A DNA stretch of 64,000 bases, taken from contig JADJAE010000161.1 in assembly GCA_016704445.1 (NCBI GenBank), positions 77,210 to 141,209 on the forward strand, in the 5' to 3' direction. Numbering within the stretch: the stretch's first letter is position 1; the number at the start of each line of letters is the position of its first letter. Origin of the DNA: Deltaproteobacteria bacterium. Lineage in GTDB: Bacteria; Myxococcota_A; Polyangia; Polyangiales; Ga0077539. Under the pieces are notes generated by a model. The model was not told the DNA's origin. It made no database searches and worked only from the letters and a program-made list of their open reading frames with translations. This document shows positions 9,720 through 18,818 of the stretch, piece after piece. Both the position numbers and the translations under genes were made by a program.

Positions 9720-10316
9720 ATGGCCGAAGTCCCGATCGAACAACTGACGCAGCGCCTCTGGCCGAGAGGCGACGACGAGCACACCTACGCGCTGCTCGAC
9801 GGCGCCCGCGACCCCGGGGTGCACCCCGCCCTCTCGGCCAGCGAGCTCGCGGCGCGCTGCCTGTACATCGGCGAGCTCGACCCCGCGCTCGCCCGGGTCG
9901 CTCCCTACCTCGTCCGGCTGACGAGGAACGCCCCCGCCACGCTCCGACTGCTCGAGGCCTCCTGGGGCGAGGCCTGGGGCGTCTTCTTTCGCTCGTCGGC
10001 CTCGATGGGCGCGCTGCACCGGCACTTCCGTCGGCTGCTCCGCGTGCAGGACGAGCGCGGCCGACGGATGCTCTTCCGCTTCTATGATCCGCGGGTGCTC
10101 AGGATGTACCTCCCGACCTGTCGGCCCGACGAGCTCGACCAGGTCTTCGGGCCGGTGGAGTTCTTCCTCCTGGAGGCGGAGGAGACGGCGCACATCGTGG
10201 AGTTTCGCAACCAGCGCGGCGTGCTGGCGCAGAGCGAGGTGCGCTCGGAGAAGCGCCTCGCCTGGCTGGGCGACTACCTCCGCAAGAGCCGCGACGAGGA
10301 CGCCCCGAAGGGCTAA
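9720..10316 (+). CDS. DUF4123 domain protein, probable T6SS effector adaptor/chaperone
   Basis: DUF4123 proteins load cargo effectors onto VgrG spikes. The 198-residue sequence follows the domain throughout: Tyr-Ala-Leu-Leu-Asp-Gly-Ala-Arg near residue 22, Cys-Leu-Tyr-Ile-Gly-Glu-Leu, Ala-Pro-Tyr-Leu-Val-Arg-Leu, Trp-Gly-Glu-Ala-Trp-Gly-Val-Phe-Phe-Arg-Ser-Ser, His-Phe-Arg-Arg-Leu-Leu-Arg-Val, and the hallmark Phe-Arg-Phe-Tyr-Asp-Pro-Arg-Val-Leu-Arg followed by Leu-Pro-Thr-Cys. The ATG is at 9720. No VgrG lies beside it in the window, so the cognate spike is unknown. Its natural partners are the neighbouring Ig-module protein and the convergent LysM/giant-protein genes. Confidence 0.88.
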   Translation: MAEVPIEQLTQRLWPRGDDEHTYALLDGARDPGVHPALSASELAARCLYIGELDPALARVAPYLVRLTRNAPATLRLLEASWGEAWGVFFRSSASMGALHRHFRRLLRVQDERGRRMLFRFYDPRVLRMYLPTCRPDELDQVFGPVEFFLLEAEETAHIVEFRNQRGVLAQSEVRSEKRLAWLGDYLRKSRDEDAPKG

Positions 10317-10319
10317 AGC

Positions 10320-11594
10320 TCAGCGGATGATCGTGCGGTGGGAGGCGTCGAACTCGGGGCCGATGCACACGAGTTCGCGCTCGGTGGCGACGAAGATCTC
10401 CCCGGAGGTCGTGAGCACCGGGGCGGTCACGAAGACCTCGCCCGGTAGCTGAAAGAGCGTGGCCGAGCGGCCCTCGGCATCCATGATCCCGACGATGTCG
10501 TCGACGGCGACCAGGAGCCATCCCTCGGCGGTGACCGAGGCCCTCGGGCGACCCTTCGGCGGCGCGAACTCCCAGAGCTGATCGCCCATCGGGCCGAAGG
10601 CCGTGATGCGGCTGTCGGTGACCACGAAGACCCGATGATCCGCCGTGATGATGGGCGGCACCCGGGTGTCGGCGGCGTCGTCGGGGAGGCGCACAGAGAA
10701 CACCTGCTCGCCCTGGGCGTTGAGCATCCAGAGGCGGGGGCCCTCGCTCGTGCGGACGATCAGGTAGGCGCGACCGGCCTCGCCCAGGGAGATCGCGCGG
10801 GGCTCGAAGGTTCCGCGGAGGAGCTGCTTCGTCGAGAGGTCGAAGCCCACCGTGAGGAGATGGTCCCGCCAGGCGACCACCACCCGGTCGTCGGACATCG
10901 CGGCGAACGCGTCGCCCGCGCACCCGACCTCCAGCGCTCCGGGCGTCTTCGCCGATCGCAGGATGCCCTCCGGGGAGGCGTCGACCGGCGATCCCGGCTC
11001 GATCACCTCGACGGCGAGGCGGGTCGCCTGCTTGGGCTGCGCCTCGGGGTTGCCCGCGAACTCGACGCCGACGACGACCACGCGGGGGCCGCGCACGCCG
11101 ACGAAGGGAAAGGTCGCGCCGTCAGCGAGGTGCAGCCCGTACGACCAGCGGGTGCGGCCCGTGTCGAGCGGCGCGGACACCAGGTACCCGTCGCTGTTGA
11201 CCCACAGGAACGCCCGCTCGTCCGGCGAGATCACCATGGGGCTCGGCCCCGCCCGGCCCGCCCGTCGGGGGCTCCCGTTGAGGCCGAAGAGCTGCCACAC
11301 CGGCGCCTGCACCAGGATCGCGTCGCGGTGCTGGAGCACGCTGTGGGCGCGGGTGTCGGGGCGCAGAGGCGACGCGAAGCGCTGGGCCCAGGTGACCGAG
11401 AGCGGGTCGCGGAGGGCCGCGTCGAGGCGGCTGTTCTGTCGGCCGTCGGCGAAGGGCTGGGTGGGCCCGGTCGGCGTGGCCCGCGGGGGCGCCGGGTCGA
11501 AGCGCTCTGGGTAGCTCGCGGCCCGGATGGGCTGGGGCTCGACCTCGCTCACCTCGGCGGGCTTCATGAACGCGATGCGCGAGAGGGTCGTCAT
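10320..11594 (-). CDS. PQQ-like beta-propeller repeat protein
   Basis: The 424-residue protein has at least six strand-rich repeats ending in patterns such as Leu-Trp-Met-Leu-Asn-Ala-Gln-Gly-Glu, Val-Phe-Val-Val-Thr-Asp-Ser-Arg-Ile-Thr-Ala-Phe and Glu-Ile-Phe-Val-Ala-Thr-Glu-Arg-Glu-Leu-Val-Cys. These are typical of PQQ/quinoprotein-like propellers that act as binding scaffolds. There is no signal peptide, so a cytoplasmic location is likely. The ATG at 11594 is preferred; a TTG at 11606 would overlap the stop of the giant protein. As last gene of the LysM-giant protein-propeller unit it could be an accessory or immunity protein, which is inference only. Confidence 0.7.
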   Translation of the reverse strand: MTTLSRIAFMKPAEVSEVEPQPIRAASYPERFDPAPPRATPTGPTQPFADGRQNSRLDAALRDPLSVTWAQRFASPLRPDTRAHSVLQHRDAILVQAPVWQLFGLNGSPRRAGRAGPSPMVISPDERAFLWVNSDGYLVSAPLDTGRTRWSYGLHLADGATFPFVGVRGPRVVVVGVEFAGNPEAQPKQATRLAVEVIEPGSPVDASPEGILRSAKTPGALEVGCAGDAFAAMSDDRVVVAWRDHLLTVGFDLSTKQLLRGTFEPRAISLGEAGRAYLIVRTSEGPRLWMLNAQGEQVFSVRLPDDAADTRVPPIITADHRVFVVTDSRITAFGPMGDQLWEFAPPKGRPRASVTAEGWLLVAVDDIVGIMDAEGRSATLFQLPGEVFVTAPVLTTSGEIFVATERELVCIGPEFDASHRTIIR

Positions 11595-11602
11595 GCTCGG
11601 CC

Positions 11603-14600
11603 TCAAGAGTCCAGGAGGTCGACCACGCGGAGGTCGTCGACGGTGAGAGACGACACGATCGCGCGGATGTCCGCGACCTCGATCTTCGACGCGGACTTGT
11701 ACGCGCCGATCATGGACGGGAAGGCCAGCAGGAAGGCCTCCTCGAAGCCGCCCGGGCTGTCCGCCGTGAGCGTGCAGGTGGTGCTGCTCACCCAGCGATC
11801 GAGGTGCGCCTTGAAGCGCGCCGCGTGCGCTTCGAGCGAGCGCACCTGCCGCCGGAAGCGCAAGAGGTCGATGGTGGCGTCCGTGCGCGTGACGAGCGCC
11901 GCGGCGTCCGTCGCGTCGGTGCCGTCGGTGCCGTCCATGTCCGGGACGGCGACCGCGATGGCCTGGGCGCCCACCACCGACTCCTGGCGCAAGTCGTGGT
12001 TCTCAGGGTCGGCGGCCTCGAAGGCGGAGAGCTGCGTGTCGATGATCGTCAGCGAGGCCTTCGCCCGGGCGGTCCAGGTGCCGCGCGGACTCGGCTCGGG
12101 CGCGATGACCGCGGGACCGATCATGTCCGAGAGCGCCGTGATTCGCCCGGGGAGGTCGAGCGCGTCCTTCGACTTGTACTTTGTCAGCAGGCCCTTGATG
12201 CGGTTGAACACGGCCCCGGTGCGCTGCGCCTGGGGCACCAGGGCCTCCCACGTCGCGACCGCCGGGAGGTCGCCCTCCAACGGGAGCGGGTCCCACTCGG
12301 CCTTCGTGGGCGTGCCGGTCTTGCACGTCACGGTGAAGTGCGGCGCGTGCTCGGTGGTGACCTTGGTGACCTTCTTCTCCTGCTTGCCGTTGCGCTTCTT
12401 GAGCTCCTTGGCCTTCGACTCGAGGTCGCGCACATAGAACAACGCGCCGAGCTTCTTGCGAGCGTCCTCGGCGCGCCCGCGCAGGGCCGTCACGACGCCT
12501 CTCCCGTTGCTGGTCTGGGTGTTCGGCAGCGCGAGCCACTGGTCGCACCCGTCGACGACGGACTTCACGGAGGAGTAGCGGTCCCGCACCTGGTCCGCCG
12601 GCAGACCCTCGTACTGGCTCAGCGAGCCATTGATCGCGTTCAGGCTGGCGTGGGCGATGTTCCACCCGCCGCGCACGGTGATGGTCGGCTCCGCCGCGGG
12701 GCCGATGAGCGTGTCGAGGCGCGTCGCCTTGGCGGGATCATCCCAGTCGACGGCGTGGTAGTCGGTCAGCTTCGTCTTCGCGTCGGTCCAGATCGTCTCG
12801 GTCTTGAACTCATCGACCCGGGCCTCCCAGTCGTCGACCTTCTCCAGCTCGGTCACCCCGGAGACCACGAGCCGCGGCGAGAAGTGCACCAGGCATCGCT
12901 TGAAGGCCCACTCCTGGGGAGTGCCCTTGCCGTGCGTACCCTTGAAGATCCAGCTGTGGTTGAGCTTGCGTGGCTGCGGGGCGTCGAGGCGTCGGGGCGC
13001 GAGCGCGATGGCCTGCGCGAGCTTCTTCAGGTCCTTCTCGTCCTCGTAGCGAACGCCCCACGCCTGCACCTTCAGCCGCACCGTGACCATGAGGATCCCG
13101 TCGTAGGGATCGCTCGCGGGAGGGTCCTCCCGGCTCGGGAGGGTCTTCACCGCGAACGCGTCCGCGCCGATGGCGTAGAGGTAGAGGTCGACCTTCCCTC
13201 GGTTGGCGGTGAGCGGAGCGCGCACGGGGAGCGCGACGTCGTTGGCGGACGGGTTGAGCGGCCAGAAGGCGAAGTGGCGCTTCGCCTCCTGGGTCGCCTC
13301 GTACGGCGGGAGCCAGTAGTCCGCGTACTTCGTCCCGAGCTTGACCTTCATCCCGGTTCGAACGACGAGCCGCACCCACTCCGCCGCCTGCCAGAAGTAG
13401 CGGTTGTGGAGCGTGTGGTTGCCGTTCATCAGCGGCGAGTTGTCCTCCTGGAACTCCTTGGTGCGCCCGTCGAGCTCGAAGGGGTCGCCAGGGAGCGTCG
13501 AGAAGAAGCTCGGCTGGCCGTAGGACGCCGCGTCCCAGCGCTCGTTGTACTCGTCGGGCAGGGCGCTCTGGTGGCCGTGCTCGTGGGCGTTGACGAAGCC
13601 GTTGGAGTTGCCCGGAGTCCTGCGGCGCCGAGTTGGCGGTCTCTCCGGTGCCGTCGTGCCCGGAGCGCCAGTCGCGCGCGTCGGCCGACGAGTCCGTGAG
13701 CACGATGCGGAAGTGCGCCTCGGCCTCGGGCGTGACCTGCATGAAGGTCATCACCGAGACCTTCAGCGGCTTCGAGGCGTCCTTCGGCAGCAGCTCGGCG
13801 CGCTTCTGGTTGTTCTTCGCGTCGAGCCCGTTGAAGCGGTCGAGCACGTTGCGAACGAAGGCCACCTGGTAGGCGTCGATGGCCATGCCGACGGGCGCGA
13901 TGGTCGCGTCGAAGCACAGCCGGTGAAACCAGAGGTTGAGCGCCAGCTCCGTGGGCTTGCCGTCCACGTCGGCCACGCCGCAGCAGCGCAGCAGCGCCAT
14001 GTCGAAGCGCCCGATGGATCCCGTGGTGCCCGCGTCGAGGTACTTCCCGAAGCGGTCCATGTAGTCCTGGCTGTAGTACGGCTGCACCGCCATGCTGCCG
14101 TGGTCGCTCATCGCGGGCGTGCCGGCGCCCTTGAAGTATCGGCCGGGCGAGGGCCGGTGGTCCGCGCTCTCCTGCTCGTAGTCGGGGTCCGACGGGTCGG
14201 GCTCCCACAGCGTCGCCGCGCCGATCTGCTTCGTGGTGTCGACCCAGCACACCGCGGCGCGCGCGCCGATCACGTCGTAGTCGAGGTCCGGGGGCGAGCT
14301 CGCGACGGTGCGGCGGTCGAAGACGTCGAAGAGGTTGCCCTGCGCCGCGATGAGCCGGGTCCAGCCGGGGTGATCGACGACGTAGTTCTCGTTCTCCTCC
14401 GGCGCGCCCGACGCTGGCTTCTTCGAGTACCAGGGCGTCTTCCCCGGGTCGTCGGGCTTGTAGACGCCCTCCTTCGAGGTGTTCGCGAGCGTGTCATCGA
14501 AGGTGTGGGCAAAGATCGCGAGGCGGTCGTCGTGCGTCCAGGCGGCGATGCGCTTGCCGCCCTCGTCGGTGAGCACGATGTCGTCGAGCGAGAAGGTCAG

Positions 14601-16088
14601 CGGCTTCGCCTTCGAACTGGGCTTGCTCGCCACCTGCTCGTACCAGCCGAACTCGTGCGGGCTCGCCGAGAGCCGAGCGTAGTAGTTGCGAGAGTTCCAG
14701 GCCTCCGGGAGGTCGTAGAAGTCCAGCCGCGTGGGGCCCGGCTTCCACTGCTCGTCGGTGGCGATCACGCGGGTGCGCTTCGTCGCCGACTCGGAGTGGA
14801 CGCACGTCTTCGGGGGAAGCGAGAAGCGCAGCAGCGTCTGTCCGCTGGGCCGCTTGCGCTCCGTGCCGTTGGGGTTGCGCTGGAGGATCCACGGCACGCA
14901 CTGGAGCGCGTCGTCGCCGTCCACCACCCACCAGTTTGAGCGCACGTCGGGCTTCGTCGACGACGAGGTCGGCTTGTAGCGGAAGCCCTCGATCACCATC
15001 GGGGGAAGGGTTTTGGGCTTGTCGGCGTGGTCGCTGTGGCCATAGCGACGGTCGAAGAACTCGAACTTCAAGAACTGCCAGTGCGGGTCGAGCACCAGCT
15101 TCACGGGAGCGTCGACCTTGCCCAGGCTCGCGGCGCGGCCGTTGACGGTCATCTTGAAGTGCGCCGGGTCCGCAACCCAGCGGCCATCGTCGTCGGTGAC
15201 CACCCAGTCGGCCTCGCGCAGCGACCACTCCCTGGGGAGGGTGAAGAAGCGCGCGTCGCGGGTGCCCGTGGGGTCGGTCTCCGCGGGCTCGGAGCCCCGC
15301 TTCTGGGACTTCGGATCGCCAGGAAGCTCACAGATTACGCGGTTCTTCGAGTCGGCCCCGAGGCGGAGCGTGAGGGTCTTCGCGGAGAGCACCGAGGCGT
15401 GACCAATCACCTCAAGGGAGAGCTTGCCATCGTCGCCCAGCGCCGCGTCGATGGCGTGGTCGGGGTGGTCTCCGAGCAGCACCTTCACCGGGGTGCCCTT
15501 GGGGAAGGGCCGCTCGTCCCCGTCGGGGTCCTTGAACCTCAGCGTCGCGAAGAGCCGGACGCAGGCCCGGATGGTGTTGCCGATGGTCGAGGGCAGGCCC
15601 TTGTTGCCCGCGCGGGCGACGTCGTAGCGCTCCTCGGTGTTGTCCCGCACGCCGCTGCGGACGATCACCCGCGCGGCGTCGAAGAGGGTCTGCGTGGCGA
15701 CGCAGCGGAGCGTCGCCTCGGGCGCAGGCTCGGTGACGCAGTTCTCCAGCGCGGTGAGCGTGAAGGGCTCGTAGCCGTCGCAGGCCTGGGTGAGGTGCAC
15801 CACGCAGTCGATGGTGTCCTCGTGAGAGAGGTCCTCGGGCGTCGTCTTGTGCTTGCCGACGACCCCGAGCACCTTGCGGTCCCCGGTCGCCCTGCGCTTG
15901 GGGATCTCGAACTCCTCGCCCTCCGGCGCCATCGCCGGGTGCTTGATGGAGAAGCGTCCCCCCTTGAGGTTCGCGTAGTCCCAGAGCTTCACCACCACGG
16001 TGACGGCGTCGCCGATGCGGCCCAGCGGCCGACCTCGCCAGTCCGTCTCCGGGTTCCTGAAGCTCTCGATGGTCACATGAGCCGTCAT
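11603..16088 (-). CDS. Giant T6SS-locus protein with embedded zinc-metallopeptidase motif (frameshift near 13620)
   Basis: Two long open frames join across one frame change at about 13612-13632 into a protein of about 1,494 residues. The length is one base over a multiple of three, as expected for two lost bases or one gained. The N-terminal 830 residues are beta-rich and not recognised. Across the junction the corrected frame reads Asn-Gly-Phe-Val-Asn-Ala-His-Glu-His-Gly-His, an HExxH zinc site at 13571-13585 (about residue 835), then Leu-Pro-Asp-Glu-Tyr. About 48 residues on comes Ser-Pro-Leu-Met-Asn-Gly-Asn with a nearby His, like a metzincin Met-turn. The C-terminal 500 residues are helical and charged. 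It lies 53 bases after the LysM/peptidoglycan-binding gene, facing a DUF4123 gene. A secreted toxin-protease is the best inference. Confidence 0.7.
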
Positions 16089-16141
16089 CGATCCATCGCC
16101 CTGCTCTCAGCCGCCGTGCGTCCCACCGGCGGCCGCTGTGT

Positions 16142-16774
16142 CTACCCTGTAAAGGTCTCTCGCAGCGCCGACTGCGTGGAGGCGTCGAGCTCGCCCGTCG
16201 CCGCGAGCCCGCGGCTCGTCTGGAAGGCCTTGAGCGCCATCACGAAGTCCTCGCCCATGCTCCCGTCGACGGCCCCGAAGTACGCCCCCAGCTGCCGCAG
16301 CCGGGCCTGCGCGCCCCGCGGGGTGTCCACCGGGTCGAGGTTGCCGAGGTTGAGCTCGAAGCTCTCGCCCGACTCGACCAGCAGCAGCGTGCCGCGCCTC
16401 GCCTGCGGGGGGATGGGCACCCGCACGGCGCCCTCCCCGTCGGTGGAGCCCCGGGTCTCCACCCCGTCGATGGTGAGCACGTAGGCGAGGTTGGCGCGGG
16501 GCTCTCCGCCCTCGTCGTGAAGCCGGAGGTTGAGCTTCGCGGGGATGTTCTTTACGCGGAAGGTGTGACGCGCCCCGGTGGGGCGGACGTACTCCTTCAC
16601 GGTCTTCTCGGGGATGGTCACCACGTCGCCCGGGAGCAGCACCGTAGGGTCCCGTCGGGTCTCGCGAATGGACTTGTTTTCAGGGAGGTTCCAGAGGGTC
16701 TCCCAGAAGAAGCCGTAGCTCTCGGCGATGCTCACGAGGCACTCGCCCTGCTGCACCTGGTGGGTCGTTGGCAT
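16142..16774 (-). CDS. LysM plus peptidoglycan-binding domain protein, T6SS-locus type
   Basis: The 210-residue protein starts Met-Pro-Thr-Thr-His-Gln-Val-Gln-Gln-Gly-Glu and has a LysM-like segment to about residue 50, including Leu-Leu-Pro-Gly-Asp-Val-Val-Thr-Ile-Pro. A middle beta domain covers about 60-140. The C-terminal PG_binding_1 domain covers 148-210: Ala-Gln-Ala-Arg-Leu-Arg-Gln-Leu-Gly, Phe-Gln-Thr-Ser-Arg-Gly-Leu, Leu-Asp-Ala-Ser-Thr-Gln-Ser-Ala-Leu. There is no signal peptide despite two wall-binding domains, which fits delivery by a contractile system rather than the Sec pathway. It is the first gene of the minus-strand trio. The ATG at 16774 is chosen because LysM begins there. 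Confidence 0.78.
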   Translation of the reverse strand: MPTTHQVQQGECLVSIAESYGFFWETLWNLPENKSIRETRRDPTVLLPGDVVTIPEKTVKEYVRPTGARHTFRVKNIPAKLNLRLHDEGGEPRANLAYVLTIDGVETRGSTDGEGAVRVPIPPQARRGTLLLVESGESFELNLGNLDPVDTPRGAQARLRQLGAYFGAVDGSMGEDFVMALKAFQTSRGLAATGELDASTQSALRETFTG

Positions 16775-16925
16775 CCGATCGTCCTCCGCGGCCGTGTAGC
16801 GGGCGCGGATGACATCGCAGCGCACCTGCGCGGTCAAGGCGCGAGTTCGGAGGGGAGCTATGAGCTTGGAGAGAGGGATCGAGGAGCGCGGGCCGCGTGG
16901 AGGACAGAGCGGCCCCCGAGGGGGA

Positions 16926-18320
16926 TCACATGTGCGCGATGACGGCGTCGCCGAACTCGGAGCACTTCACCTTCGTCGCGCCCTCCATCTGGCGGGCGAA
17001 GTCGTAGGTCACGCGCTTGGCGCCGATGGCGCCGTCCATGCCCTTGATGACCAGGTCGGCGGCCTCCTTCCACCCGAGGTGGCGGAGCATCATCTCGCCC
17101 GAGAGGATCACCGAGCCCGGGTTCACCTGATCGAGGTTGGCGTACTTCGGCGCGGTGCCGTGGGTCGCCTCGAAGATCGCGTGGCCGGTCTTGTAGTTGA
17201 TGTTGCCGCCCGGGGCGATGCCGATGCCGCCGACCTGCGCCGCGAGCGCGTCGGAGAGGTAGTCGCCGTTGAGGTTGAGCGTCGCGATGACGTCGAAGGC
17301 CTCGGCGCGGGTGAGCACCTGCTGGAGGGTGATGTCCGCGATGGAGTCCTTGATCATCAGCTTGGACTTCCACTTGCCCGCGCCGTGGGTCTCCCAGAGC
17401 TTCATCGCCGTGTCGACCTCGGCCACGAGCTCGGCCTGGAAGTCCGGCGGCGCCATGTCGAAGCCCGGCTCGACCAGCCGCGCGTTGGCCTCGTTGGAGA
17501 GGTCAGCGTTCGCCTCCTTGTTGCCGAAGATCCAGCTCTCGCGCTCGGTCACCACGTCGGCGCGAAACTCCCGCATCGCCAGGGCGTAGCCCCAGTCGCG
17601 GAAGGCGCCCTCGGTGAACTTCATGATGTTGCCCTTGTGGACGAAGGTCACGCTCTTGCGCTTCTCGTCGAGGGCGTAGCGGATGGCGGCGCGCACGAGG
17701 CGCTCGGAGCCGTCGCGCGACACGGGCTTGATGCCGATGCCCGAGGTCTCCGGGAAGCGGATCTTGGTGACCTTGAGCTCGGTCTGGAGGAAGGCGATGA
17801 GCTTCTTGGCGTCGGCGGACTCGGCCTCGTATTCGATGCCGGCGTAGATGTCCTCGGTGTTCTCGCGGAAGATCACCATGTCGACCTTCTGCGGGGCCTT
17901 CACCGGCGAGGGCACGCCCTTGAACCACCGCACCGGGCGCAGGCACACGTAGAGGTCGAGCATCTGCCGGAGGGCGACGTTGAGCGAGCGGATGCCCTTG
18001 CCGACCGGCGTGGTGAGCGGCCCCTTGATGCCCACGAGGTAGTCGCGGAAGTCTTCGACGGTGTCGTCCGGGAGCCAGGAGTTGAAGAGCTTCTTGCTCT
18101 TCTCGCCCGCGAAGACCTCATGCCAGACGATCTTCTTCTTGCCGCCGTAGGCCTTGGCGACCGCCGCATCGAGGACGCGCACGCTGGCGCGCCAGATGTC
18201 CGGCCCGGTGCCGTCGCCCTCGATGAAGGGGAGGATGGGGTGATCCGGGACGTTGAGGTGACCGTCGGCGCCGCGGGTGATGGCCTCGCCCTCGGTGGGC
18301 CGTGCAAAGACTCTTGCCAT
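16926..18320 (-). CDS. icd: Isocitrate dehydrogenase (NADP-dependent type)
   Basis: Icd oxidises isocitrate to 2-oxoglutarate and CO2 in the TCA cycle. The 464-residue product has the E. coli-type features: Ile-Glu-Gly-Asp-Gly-Thr-Gly-Pro-Asp-Ile, the substrate loop Arg-Ser-Leu-Asn-Val-Ala-Leu-Arg-Gln with the serine used for regulatory phosphorylation in enterics, Val-Cys-Leu-Arg-Pro-Val-Arg, Arg-Glu-Asn-Thr-Glu-Asp-Ile-Tyr-Ala-Gly, and Thr-His-Gly-Thr-Ala-Pro-Lys-Tyr. Co-factor preference is inferred from family similarity. It is a single-gene unit flanked by unrelated genes. Confidence 0.96.
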   Translation of the reverse strand: MARVFARPTEGEAITRGADGHLNVPDHPILPFIEGDGTGPDIWRASVRVLDAAVAKAYGGKKKIVWHEVFAGEKSKKLFNSWLPDDTVEDFRDYLVGIKGPLTTPVGKGIRSLNVALRQMLDLYVCLRPVRWFKGVPSPVKAPQKVDMVIFRENTEDIYAGIEYEAESADAKKLIAFLQTELKVTKIRFPETSGIGIKPVSRDGSERLVRAAIRYALDEKRKSVTFVHKGNIMKFTEGAFRDWGYALAMREFRADVVTERESWIFGNKEANADLSNEANARLVEPGFDMAPPDFQAELVAEVDTAMKLWETHGAGKWKSKLMIKDSIADITLQQVLTRAEAFDVIATLNLNGDYLSDALAAQVGGIGIAPGGNINYKTGHAIFEATHGTAPKYANLDQVNPGSVILSGEMMLRHLGWKEAADLVIKGMDGAIGAKRVTYDFARQMEGATKVKCSEFGDAVIAHM

Positions 18321-18487
18321 GATTCTTTCGTCTCCGTGCTTGGGATGGTCCGGGCCGCGCGTCTCGCCGCAGTGAACCTGCCAGCGTGTGGGAACGACGC
18401 GACCCGATCGGGCGCCGCGGTGTATAGCCCATCGCCGCGGAGGGCGTCTAACCCTCCCCTCCCCCCTTTTCTGGAGCCTGAAACCCG

Positions 18488-18811
18488 TTGAGCAGCGAAG
18501 ATCCCGTCCTCGAGCGTCAGACCTGGGCCGCGCGCTTCGGCTGGATCACCGGCGGCTCGGTGGGACTCGTCGCGGGCTTCGCCCTCACCTGGCTGGTCGA
18601 GACCCGGGCGCTCGCGGACCGTGGGCGCGCCGGCATCGAGCTCGCCGCGAAGCTCTCCGGGGTGGCGGTGCCGGTGTGCTTCGTGGTGGGCGCGCTGCTC
18701 GGGCACGCGTACGGGCTGCGGGGCGGCGCCCTGCGATACCGGCTGCTGGGCACCGCGGCGGGCCTGGGGCTCGCGGTGCTGGCCTGGGCGCTGCTCGTCG
18801 CGATCCGCTGA
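18488..18811 (+). CDS. Small three-helix membrane protein, hypothetical
   Basis: The 107-residue protein uses a TTG start at 18488, preceded by CTGGAG. Three hydrophobic helices are visible: Phe-Gly-Trp-Ile-Thr-Gly-Gly-Ser to Ala-Leu-Thr-Trp, Val-Ala-Val-Pro-Val-Cys-Phe-Val-Val-Gly, and the C-terminal Ala-Gly-Leu-Gly-Leu-Ala-Val-Leu. It was not assigned to a family. It is transcribed divergently from icd and ends seven bases from the convergent DUF1704 gene. Confidence 0.6.
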   Translation: MSSEDPVLERQTWAARFGWITGGSVGLVAGFALTWLVETRALADRGRAGIELAAKLSGVAVPVCFVVGALLGHAYGLRGGALRYRLLGTAAGLGLAVLAWALLVAIR

Positions 18812-18818
18812 GGCTCTC

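Noticed and set aside
11804..13699. 631-codon plus-strand frame opposite the giant protein
   Set aside because: Arg/Leu/Val-rich shadow with no motifs. The minus-strand product is coherent and contains the zinc-site continuation.
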